Shown: piece after piece, positions 7,484-14,285 of the stretch
Layout of the letters: every line of letters begins with the position of its first letter
How positions within the stretch are numbered: the first letter of the stretch is position 1
DNA from: Cryptobacterium sp. CAG:338
Lineage (GTDB): Bacteria; Actinomycetota; Coriobacteriia; Coriobacteriales; Eggerthellaceae
Assembly (NCBI GenBank): GCA_000435475.1
Contig: FR896068.1
Location: 1-22,453, forward strand
Direction of reading: 5' to 3'
Length of the DNA: 22,453 bases
Position numbers and translations under genes: made by a program
The notes under the pieces: model-generated
Database searches by the model: none
What the model saw: the letters and a program-made list of their open reading frames with translations, nothing else
What the model was told of the DNA's origin: nothing

Positions 7484-9424
7484 ATGAGTTTGCATCAAAG
7501 TAAAAAACGTCTTCGCATCATTGTGGCACTTGCTATCTTTGCTTGCGTGTTTGTATTTGCGGAGTTTTTCCCCGTTGCTCAGCTTGTTGGTGGGGATATC
7601 AATGCTCTGTATTTAGAGTTTGGTTTATTTCTTATTCCGTATCTGCTTGCCGGTTATGATGTTTTATATAAAGCTCTTCGAAACATTGGTAATGGTCAGA
7701 TATTTGACGAAAACTTTTTAATGAGTATTGCCACCATTGGCGCTTTTGCTTTGGTTCTTTTCCCAGGGTCAGACCCCCATATGGCAGAGGGTGCTGCCGT
7801 AATGCTTTTCTATCAAGTAGGAGAGCTTTTTCAAGATTATGCGGTGGATAAGTCTCGTGCCTCAATTGCCGAGATGATGGATATTGCTCCCGATTTTGCT
7901 TACGTTATGAAAAACGGTGAGCTGGTAAAGGTTGACCCTTATGAGCTTTCTCCAGGTGATGAATTTGTTGTTAAGCCCGGTGATCGTATAGCGTTAGATG
8001 GGGTAATTGTAGAGGGAACTTCGCAACTTGATACATCGGCTTTAACCGGTGAATCTGTTCCGCGTCATGTTGAAACGGGAGAAGACGTAATTTCTGGCTG
8101 TATCAACATGAGTGGTGTTCTTACTATTCGTGCCACAAAGCCTTTTGAAGAATCTACCGTTTCTCGAATTCTTGAATTGGTTGAGGAAGCCAGTGAAAAG
8201 AAGGCACATACCGAAAACTTCATTACGCGTTTTGCGCGTTACTATACGCCGGTTGTGACGATTGGAGCATTAGTTATCGCGTTGTTGCCTCCCTTGCTGT
8301 TTGGCTTTGTTTGGGCTGATTGGGTTGAACGTGGTCTGACTTTCTTGGTAGTTTCATGTCCCTGTGCTCTGGTTATCTCTGTACCCTTGTCTTTCTTTGG
8401 CGGAATCGGTGGCGCATCGCGTTTGGGTATTCTGGTTAAGGGGGGTAACTACTTAGAAGCTTTAGCCAAGGCAGATACGGTTGTTTTTGATAAGACAGGT
8501 ACGCTCACCAAGGGAGCTTTTAAGGTGGTTGCAATTCATCCTGAACAGCAGCTTAAAAATGAGTCAAAACAAAGTAGCGAACTTGATCCTGAGTATCTTC
8601 TTTCTCTTGCTGCTCATGCCGAAGCTTATTCGAATCATCCCATTGCTCTTTCCATTAAAGAAGCTTATAGCGGCGAAATTGATTCAACGCGCATTGAAGA
8701 GGTTGCCGAAAAGGGAGGTCATGGAGTTCGTGCCCTCGTGGACAACCATGTGGTGCTCATTGGTAATGACAAATTGATGGCAGAAGCACGTGTTGCTTAC
8801 CATGATTGCACAATGGTAGGGACAATATTACATGTGGCGCTTGATGGTGAATATGTAGGTCATATTGTTATTGCTGATGTGGTTAAACCTGAAGCTAAGC
8901 AAGCTATATCCATGCTTCATGACGCAGGCGTTACTAAGACCGTTATGCTTACTGGTGATAGAGCTGAAGTTGCGCAAGCGGTTGCACGTGATTTAGGAAT
9001 CGATGAGGTACATGCACAACTTCTACCTCAAGAGAAAGTTTCAGAAGTTGAAAAACTTTTAGCGCGAGAGGGCAAAAAGGAAAAACTTGCTTTTGTAGGT
9101 GACGGCATTAATGACGCTCCAGTTCTTACCCGTGCAGATATTGGTATTGCTATGGGCGCCATGGGATCTGATGCGGCAATTGAAGCAGCAGATGTTGTTT
9201 TAATGGATGATGATCCGCGCAATATCTCTCGTGCAATTCATATCTCCCGCAAGACGATGCGAATAGTGTGGCAAAACATTATTTTTGCGCTAGGTATTAA
9301 ATTTGCGGTGCTTATTCTTGCAGCAGTTGGTATAGCAACTATGTGGCTAGCGGTGTTTGCAGATGTTGGGGTTGCCGTGTTGGCAATTTTAAATGCAATG
9401 CGTTGTATGAAGGTAAAGAAGTAG
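7484..9424 (+). CDS. P1B-type heavy-metal (Zn/Cd/Pb) exporting ATPase
   Basis: The 646-aa inner-membrane pump exports divalent soft metals using ATP. Motifs in order: TGES at 188-191 (phosphatase loop), CPC at 292-294 in membrane helix 6, the phosphorylated Asp336 in DKTGT, the His385-Pro386 pair of P1B pumps, MLTGD near 488-492, GDGINDAP at 539-546, and Lys606 plus Asp627 in the last two helices. CPC with the late Lys and Asp is the pattern of the ZntA/CadA (P1B-2) group. There is no N-terminal HMA domain; the first membrane helix begins near residue 11, and the operon supplies HMA separately. The start is supported by AAAGGA ten bases upstream. It is the last gene of the repressor-HMA-ATPase operon. 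Confidence 0.95.
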   Translation: MSLHQSKKRLRIIVALAIFACVFVFAEFFPVAQLVGGDINALYLEFGLFLIPYLLAGYDVLYKALRNIGNGQIFDENFLMSIATIGAFALVLFPGSDPHMAEGAAVMLFYQVGELFQDYAVDKSRASIAEMMDIAPDFAYVMKNGELVKVDPYELSPGDEFVVKPGDRIALDGVIVEGTSQLDTSALTGESVPRHVETGEDVISGCINMSGVLTIRATKPFEESTVSRILELVEEASEKKAHTENFITRFARYYTPVVTIGALVIALLPPLLFGFVWADWVERGLTFLVVSCPCALVISVPLSFFGGIGGASRLGILVKGGNYLEALAKADTVVFDKTGTLTKGAFKVVAIHPEQQLKNESKQSSELDPEYLLSLAAHAEAYSNHPIALSIKEAYSGEIDSTRIEEVAEKGGHGVRALVDNHVVLIGNDKLMAEARVAYHDCTMVGTILHVALDGEYVGHIVIADVVKPEAKQAISMLHDAGVTKTVMLTGDRAEVAQAVARDLGIDEVHAQLLPQEKVSEVEKLLAREGKKEKLAFVGDGINDAPVLTRADIGIAMGAMGSDAAIEAADVVLMDDDPRNISRAIHISRKTMRIVWQNIIFALGIKFAVLILAAVGIATMWLAVFADVGVAVLAILNAMRCMKVKK

Positions 9425-9456
9425 TTTTTGGTGAACTTGTTTGCGTGGTAAGATAC

Positions 9457-9534
9457 ATGGGTTGTGCTTATGAGTTAAGAAGCGCAACCCATTATTCATC
9501 TGGTGAACAAAAGTACCATTTGCTTTTGTTGCCA
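9457..9534 (+). other. Two stem-loops between the metal ATPase and metG
   Basis: ATGGGTTGTGCT (9457-9468) pairs with AGCGCAACCCAT (9481-9492) over 12 base pairs with one G-U pair. A second hairpin follows: AACAAAAG (9506-9513) with CTTTTGTT (9523-9530), extended by TGG/CCA. Neither has a clear T run. They may form a weak terminator for the efflux operon or a structured metG leader. No methionine T-box or SAM aptamer was recognised. Confidence 0.5.
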
Positions 9535-9588
9535 CGAAAGTTGTCGCGGCATCATTGGTCGTAAGACACCTAGAAAGAGAGTTTGAAT

Positions 9589-11169
9589 ATGAGCAAAGGA
9601 ACGTACTCAATCACGACCCCAATTTACTATGTTAATGCTGCCCCTCATTTGGGTACTGCCTATACCACCATTGCAGCAGATGCGGTTGCCCGTTATCAGC
9701 GCATGAATGGTTATGACGTTGCATTCGTTACAGGCATGGATGAACATGGTCAAAAAGTTGCAGATACCGCAGCTTCTAAGGGTATGACTCCTCAGGATTG
9801 GTGCGATTCTATGGAGCCAGCTTTTCGTGATGTTTGGGATTTGCTCAATATTACCTATACCGATTTCGTTCGCACTACCGAGCCAAGACATGCTCATACG
9901 GTTCAGGATTTTTGGCAGAAACTCTATGATAAGGGTTATTGCTACAAGGGCTCTTATGAGGGATGGTACTGCGTTCATGAAGAGACTTATTACAATGAAA
10001 GCGACCTGTTAACTAATGACGAAGGTGAATTTGTTTGCCCAGATTGCAAGCGTCCAGTACAGAAGGCAAGCGGTGAAGAAAATTGGTTCTTTAAGCTTTC
10101 GGATTTCCAGGAGCCTTTGCTGAAGTTTTACGAGGAAAATCCTGATTTTATTCGTCCAGAAACGCGTCGCAATGAGGTCGTTTCTTTTGTAAAGAGCGGA
10201 TTGAAGGACCTCTCCATTTCTCGTTCTACGTTTGACTGGGGTGTTCCACTGCCTTTCGACGAGGGGCATGTTGCCTATGTTTGGGCAGATGCCTTGCTCG
10301 CGTATCTGACAGGCATTGGATATGGCGATGAGAAGCGCGAAGGTGAATTCGAAGCCCGTTGGCCCATGCAATATCACTTTGTAGGTAAGGATATTACGCG
10401 TTTCCATTGTGTAATCTGGCCTGCGATGCTTATGGCTGCTGGTATGCCTATCACTCACACGGTATTTGGTCATGGTTTCTTATTGGTCAAGGGCGAGAAA
10501 ATGTCTAAGTCTAAGGGTAATGGCGTTAAACCAGAGGATTTGGTAAAAGTATTTGGCGTTGATGCTTACCGTTACTATTTCTTGTCTGACGTTCAATTTG
10601 GTCATGATGGATCAATCTCACTTGAGCGTATGGTTCAGGTATACAATGCGGATCTTGCTAATACGTGGGGCAATTTGTGTAGTCGTGTCTTTAACATGAC
10701 AAAGAAATATTTCTCAGGTTCAGTTCCTGCTGCTCCTGCAGGTGCAGAAAATAATCCTCTTCGAGAAATTGCCGATACGCTTTACAAAGAATACGATGCC
10801 TACATGACCGATGTTGATTTTACTGGTGCAGCAGCAGCTGTTCAGAAGCTTGCAAGTCGTGTGAATTTGTATGTAGAAGATTCTGCGCCTTGGAATTTAG
10901 CTAAAAGTGAAGAAACAGCAGATGAACTTGCTGCGGTTATTTACAATGCGCTTGAAGCTATTCGTATCATCGCTCTTTATATGGCACCTTTTATGCCCAA
11001 CACTTCTGCTGAGGTATATAAGCGTCTTGGTTTGGGTGATATTTCTGAAATGGAAGATATTGAATCTGCCAGTGTATGGGGTCAGCTTAAAGCGGGTTCT
11101 TCAGTAACGGTAGGTGATCCTCTGTACCCCCGTTTGGATGTAGATTCGATCGATTTGTCGCTTGATTAA
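9589..11169 (+). CDS. metG: Methionyl-tRNA synthetase
   Basis: A 526-aa class I synthetase that charges tRNA-Met in the cytosol. The HIGH-type motif is HLGT at 20-23 and the KMSKS loop is at 304-308. A zinc knuckle is suggested by Cys128 with Cys150-x2-Cys153. The anticodon-binding helical domain fills the C-terminal part (around 345-490). There is no C-terminal EMAP-like tRNA-binding domain, so it is the shorter form. I place the start at the ATG at 9589, eight bases after GAAAGAGAG, rather than the TTG six bases earlier, which would sit on the ribosome site. The stop is followed by a hairpin, and tatD begins 125 bases downstream. Confidence 0.97.
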   Translation: MSKGTYSITTPIYYVNAAPHLGTAYTTIAADAVARYQRMNGYDVAFVTGMDEHGQKVADTAASKGMTPQDWCDSMEPAFRDVWDLLNITYTDFVRTTEPRHAHTVQDFWQKLYDKGYCYKGSYEGWYCVHEETYYNESDLLTNDEGEFVCPDCKRPVQKASGEENWFFKLSDFQEPLLKFYEENPDFIRPETRRNEVVSFVKSGLKDLSISRSTFDWGVPLPFDEGHVAYVWADALLAYLTGIGYGDEKREGEFEARWPMQYHFVGKDITRFHCVIWPAMLMAAGMPITHTVFGHGFLLVKGEKMSKSKGNGVKPEDLVKVFGVDAYRYYFLSDVQFGHDGSISLERMVQVYNADLANTWGNLCSRVFNMTKKYFSGSVPAAPAGAENNPLREIADTLYKEYDAYMTDVDFTGAAAAVQKLASRVNLYVEDSAPWNLAKSEETADELAAVIYNALEAIRIIALYMAPFMPNTSAEVYKRLGLGDISEMEDIESASVWGQLKAGSSVTVGDPLYPRLDVDSIDLSLD

Positions 11170-11202
11170 AGCTACTGTTTGATTTCTTATAGGCGCCTTA
11201 AC

Positions 11203-11233
11203 ATTTCGCAGGGGTCTTTTGCCTCTGCGAAAT
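11203..11233 (+). terminator. Hairpin after metG, probable terminator
   Basis: ATTTCGCAGGGG pairs with CCTCTGCGAAAT (12 base pairs, one G-U) around a seven-base loop. An outer GCGC/GCGC match further extends it. Only a short T run (CCTTT) lies beyond, so termination may be partial and allow read-through into tatD. Confidence 0.6.
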
Positions 11234-11294
11234 AGCGCTACCTTTGAAATCTCAGTTTAATTGTGGCATACGAGCTATCTTTGAGAGACACGGC

Positions 11295-12506
11295 ATGAAT
11301 GACGAAGTACATAAAGAGTTAGCAGAACAAGGAAGCACCAAGAATCATCAGAATCAAGGTGAGGACTTAGGAAGCTTGACTTCTTTAGCTAAAGAGTCTG
11401 AACCATCGAATTCGCATGAAGGGGATCGCGAAGTAATGCCAAGTGACAAAGAGAATCATGAAGTAGCACCAAGCGACGAAAATAATCGCGAGGTAGCATC
11501 AAGCGACGAAGAGACTCGCGAAGTAATGCCAAGTGATGCTCCTTGTCAGGGGAATTTTTCTCCTGTGTTTTTACAACGACGAAAAAAGGGGAAATTTAGA
11601 GCAGTCGACGTGCCTACTTTATGGAACGCTGATTCATATACGTTTTCTGCGCCAGTTGCCGATACCCATGCCCATCTCCAGATGTTGCAAAATCCCGCAG
11701 CACGGTTAGCGCGGTGTGCCTTGTATGGGGTTAAATTTGTATGCGCTATGACCGATCCTGTCGAAGATCCAGATCGTACCTATTCGCAGTTAGCTACTTG
11801 GCAGGAACAAGCGAAATCTTTGCTTTGTTCTGTGGGGCTCAGTACTTTTACTGATCGGATTCCTCATGTTCGTATTGCTATCGGGTGTCATCCCCACAAT
11901 GCAAAACATTTTGAAGGAACGGTAGAGGAGTCTTTAATTGCCTATTTACATGATCCGCGTACCTGCGCTTTAGGAGAAGTTGGTCTTGATTATCATTACG
12001 ATCTTTCTCCCCGTGAGGTGCAACGTGAGGTGTTCCGAAAACAAATTCGTCTTGCGAAAGAGGCAGGAGTTCCGCTTATTTTGCATATGCGAGAAGCTCA
12101 CGATGATGGGTTTACTATCCTGCAGGAAGAAGGCTTTCCAGAAGCGGGAGTTTTATTGCATTGCTTTAATTTAGATGCTGAAGCAATGAAGCCATGGACT
12201 GAAGCGGGTTGTTATATTGCCTATGGAGGACCCCTTACTTTTAAGAAAGCAGATGAGGTGAGACAGAGTGCGCAACTTGTTGCCTGTGATCATCTTCTTA
12301 CTGAAACCGATAGCCCTTATATGACTCCAGAGCCTATGCGAGGTATGGAATGCGGCCCAGAGCATACTATTTTTACGGCGGCTCAAATGTTGGAAGTTCG
12401 TGGAGCTGAAGATAGTCTTTCACAGAAGGCATTACTGAATCAGCTCTACCAAAACGCGCTAGAGCTTTTAGACCGTAAGCCTACTGCATGGCAATTATCT
12501 CAATAG
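11295..12506 (+). CDS. tatD: TatD-family metal-dependent hydrolase (DNase) with a repeat-bearing N-terminal extension
   Basis: The C-terminal 290 residues form a TatD amidohydrolase TIM barrel, a family of metal-dependent DNases. Metal-binding motifs in order are DTHAHL (Asp123, His125, His127 from this start), GCHPH, GEVGLDYH (the bridging Glu), LHMR, HCF and TETDSP. The first 110 residues are not part of the fold: they are acidic, apparently disordered and carry four copies of a ten-residue repeat (REVMPSDxEN type), ending in a basic stretch (QRRKKGKFR). Typical TatD proteins are about 260 aa; this one is about 403. The start is uncertain: the ATG at 11295 has a weak GAGAG site, and a TTG at 11244 would add 17 residues. 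It is followed, 26 bases on, by a flavoprotein gene and then rsmA, and tatD next to rsmA is a common arrangement. Confidence 0.9.
   Translation: MNDEVHKELAEQGSTKNHQNQGEDLGSLTSLAKESEPSNSHEGDREVMPSDKENHEVAPSDENNREVASSDEETREVMPSDAPCQGNFSPVFLQRRKKGKFRAVDVPTLWNADSYTFSAPVADTHAHLQMLQNPAARLARCALYGVKFVCAMTDPVEDPDRTYSQLATWQEQAKSLLCSVGLSTFTDRIPHVRIAIGCHPHNAKHFEGTVEESLIAYLHDPRTCALGEVGLDYHYDLSPREVQREVFRKQIRLAKEAGVPLILHMREAHDDGFTILQEEGFPEAGVLLHCFNLDAEAMKPWTEAGCYIAYGGPLTFKKADEVRQSAQLVACDHLLTETDSPYMTPEPMRGMECGPEHTIFTAAQMLEVRGAEDSLSQKALLNQLYQNALELLDRKPTAWQLSQ
11427..11546 (+). repeat. Four tandem 30-bp repeats inside tatD
   Basis: Four in-frame 30-base units start at 11427, 11457, 11487 and 11517, each opening CGCGAAGTA or a close variant and containing CCAAG(T/C)GA. 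They encode REVMPSDKEN, HEVAPSDENN, REVASSDEET and REVMPSDAPC. The unit length is a multiple of three, so copy number can change without breaking the gene. Confidence 0.9.
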
Positions 12507-12532
12507 ATTTACGGTTGCAAAGGATAGTAGTA

Positions 12533-13087
12533 ATGGCTAAATGGCTCATACTCAATGGTTCGCCACGAATTAATGGACAAAGTGCCAAAGTAATTCGTAT
12601 GCTAACTTTGCTCATAGAAAACAAACTGCCTGATGTTGAACTTGAAGTGTTTGAGGTGGCTCGCCATCCCGTTGAAGGATGCAATGGTTGTGAGTTTTGC
12701 AACACTACAGATGAATGCATCATTGAAGACGAAATGACGGAATTACTTGATTTGCTGGAAGAGGCAGATCGCGTTGTTTTGGTAACTCCCACCTATTTTG
12801 CGGGAGTGCCTTCACAACTTAAAGCGGTGCTTGATCGTTTTCAGCAAGTATATTGGCGATATACCAGACAACGAGAAGCGGGCGAATTACCGTCTAAACG
12901 CCCCCTTTCTCTTTATATCTTAGGAGATGGGGGAGATCCTCATGGTTATGAGGGAGTTCTTGCTACCGTACGCTCATCCTTTGCCATAGTTGGTTTTAAA
13001 GTTGAATCAGTAGTAAAACTTATTGGTATTACCCGTCTTAAGTCTGAACATCTTCAATTCGAAGAAGTATTTTCATGTAAGGGATAA
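12533..13087 (+). CDS. NAD(P)H-dependent FMN reductase / iron-sulfur flavoprotein-like protein
   Basis: The 184-aa flavodoxin-fold protein begins WLILNGSPRINGQS, with the FMN phosphate loop at residues 9-17. TPTYFAGVPSQLKAVLDR (85-102) is the second FMN contact region. A compact cysteine cluster, Cys50-x2-Cys53-x2-Cys56-x5-Cys62, matches the spacing known to hold a 4Fe-4S cluster in archaeal Isf proteins. It is therefore likely to be an electron-transfer flavoprotein or quinone/nitro-type reductase; the partner is unknown. The ATG at 12533 is preferred over an in-frame one at 12488 that overlaps tatD, because AAAGGA lies eight bases before it. rsmA follows nine bases after its stop. Confidence 0.85.
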   Translation: MAKWLILNGSPRINGQSAKVIRMLTLLIENKLPDVELEVFEVARHPVEGCNGCEFCNTTDECIIEDEMTELLDLLEEADRVVLVTPTYFAGVPSQLKAVLDRFQQVYWRYTRQREAGELPSKRPLSLYILGDGGDPHGYEGVLATVRSSFAIVGFKVESVVKLIGITRLKSEHLQFEEVFSCKG

Positions 13088-13096
13088 GGGGGAGTG

Positions 13097-14020
13097 ATGT
13101 CTAAGCTTTCGTTTTTAGCTTCTGTGTCTCAAACGCGCTCTGTTTTAGAACAGCATGGTCTTATGACTAAAAAAGCACTTGGACAACACTTTCTCATCAA
13201 TGATGGGATCGTTCAACGCATTTGCGACTTAGCTGAACTTACTCAAGAAGATAAGGTTATTGAAGTGGGCCCTGGCATAGGGACGCTTTCGGTAGCCCTC
13301 TTACAACGTGCAGGGAAGTTAATCGCTATCGAACGCGACACTGATCTACCTCAGGTATTGGCGCAAACCTGCAAGCCATGGCAAAATTCATTTACTCTTA
13401 TTAGTGGCGATGCCCTAGAAGTTGCGCCTGAAGATTTATCTTTTGCTCCCAATAAGCTTGTTTCAAATTTACCGTATGCCGTTGCTGCAACTATTGTTTT
13501 GGATTATTTTGAGCGTTTTCAATCTATAGAGAGCCAAACCATCATGGTTCAAGCGGAAGTTGCAGACAGGATGTGTGCAAAACCAGGGACGAAAAACTAC
13601 GGCGCTTACACGGTAAAACTTGGCTTGTGGGCAGCGTTTGCGGGGCGTTTTTCGGTGTCGGAGGGTAATTTCTTTCCGCCTCCACGGGTTAAAAGTGCAG
13701 TGATTCGCCTTGATAGAAAACACGATGTACTTCCAGATGATTTACGCAGGGCTACTATGGTTATGGCAGATGCTGCGTTTGCAACGCGCCGTAAAACCAT
13801 AGCGAATTCAATGAAGACTTACTTTAGTAATCCTCAAAGTGTAACGGGCACCTTCGATCAGAATTCATCTGCGGCTATCATGCCGGAGGATATTGCTCCT
13901 CATATTGGTGATTTGCTGCTACAGGCAGGCATTCCTACAAATGCGCGTGGAGAATCGTTGGAACAGGCTCAGTTTGTTGCGTTAGGCAAGGCTTATTTGC
14001 AGCTACGAGAAACCTTGTAG
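13097..14020 (+). CDS. rsmA: 16S rRNA dimethyladenosine transferase (A1518/A1519)
   Basis: RsmA (KsgA) dimethylates two adjacent adenosines in the last hairpin of 16S rRNA during 30S maturation, using S-adenosylmethionine. The approximately 307-aa protein has the family start KKALGQHFLIN (25-35), the SAM motif VIEVGPGIGTLS (54-65), the acidic IAIERD strand end, and the catalytic NLPY at 124-127. FFPPPRVKSAVIRL near 192-205 is the typical RNA-side loop. The ATG at 13097 is five bases after AAGGGG; a GTG immediately before it is a possible alternative. It is the last gene of the tatD-flavoprotein-rsmA cluster. In many bacteria ispE follows, but here a folded non-coding stretch follows. Confidence 0.97.
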   Translation: MSKLSFLASVSQTRSVLEQHGLMTKKALGQHFLINDGIVQRICDLAELTQEDKVIEVGPGIGTLSVALLQRAGKLIAIERDTDLPQVLAQTCKPWQNSFTLISGDALEVAPEDLSFAPNKLVSNLPYAVAATIVLDYFERFQSIESQTIMVQAEVADRMCAKPGTKNYGAYTVKLGLWAAFAGRFSVSEGNFFPPPRVKSAVIRLDRKHDVLPDDLRRATMVMADAAFATRRKTIANSMKTYFSNPQSVTGTFDQNSSAAIMPEDIAPHIGDLLLQAGIPTNARGESLEQAQFVALGKAYLQLRETL

Positions 14021-14036
14021 TCATGATGCTCTATTT

Positions 14037-14105
14037 AATGTCTCCCATTCAAGATTGATCTACTTAATGATGTCTCATTAAGGTGGCTCTATTACATGGG
14101 ACATT
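14037..14105 (+). other. Nested inverted repeats downstream of rsmA (possible structured RNA)
   Basis: The outer arms AATGTC-TC-CCAT (14037-14048) and ATGGGACATT (14096-14105) pair over ten bases with a two-base bulge. Inside, CTTAATGA (14063-14070) and TCATTAAG (14075-14082) form a perfect eight-base-pair hairpin with a TGTC loop. No T run follows, so it is not a standard terminator. Function unknown. Confidence 0.45.
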
Positions 14106-14178
14106 ATTTGATAAGACATCATTTGATGAAGTAATGACTTTATTTAATGAAACGATGAGTTTATTTGAGTAAAGCAAC
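14101..14178 (+). repeat. Degenerate 21-bp repeats between rsmA and purF-like gene
   Basis: Units starting at 14116, 14137 and 14158, with a partial at 14101, share the pattern A-C/G-n-T-n-ATTT-n-A. Adjacent units agree at 15 and 13 of 21 positions. Read in one plus-strand frame they give heptads (TSFDEVM, TLFNETM, SLFE, then stop). This may be the tail of a decayed gene or chance low complexity. Confidence 0.35.
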
Positions 14179-14212
14179 AGCAATCATTGTAGTGTTGCTT
14201 GCATAGTATATG

Positions 14213-14254
14213 AAAAAGCCTCTTGCAAAGGGCGGCTAACCCATAGCAAGAGGC
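14213..14254 (-). terminator. Rho-independent terminator of the purF-like gene
   Basis: On the minus strand GCCTCTTGC and GCAAGAGGC form a perfect nine-base-pair stem, with a GGG/CCC inner pairing possible, followed by TTTTT. It begins about 32 bases after the stop codon of the purF-like gene. Confidence 0.9.
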
Positions 14255-14285
14255 CAACGTGACAAAAATGAATTCAAGAGGTGTT

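Noticed and set aside
10009..10473. 154-codon minus-strand ORF inside metG
   Set aside because: Antisense shadow of a well-conserved metG segment.
14083..14172. A 29-codon GTG-started ORF across the 21-bp repeats
   Set aside because: The AAGG sequence abuts the GTG with no spacing, and there is no homologue I recognise; kept only as a repeat observation.
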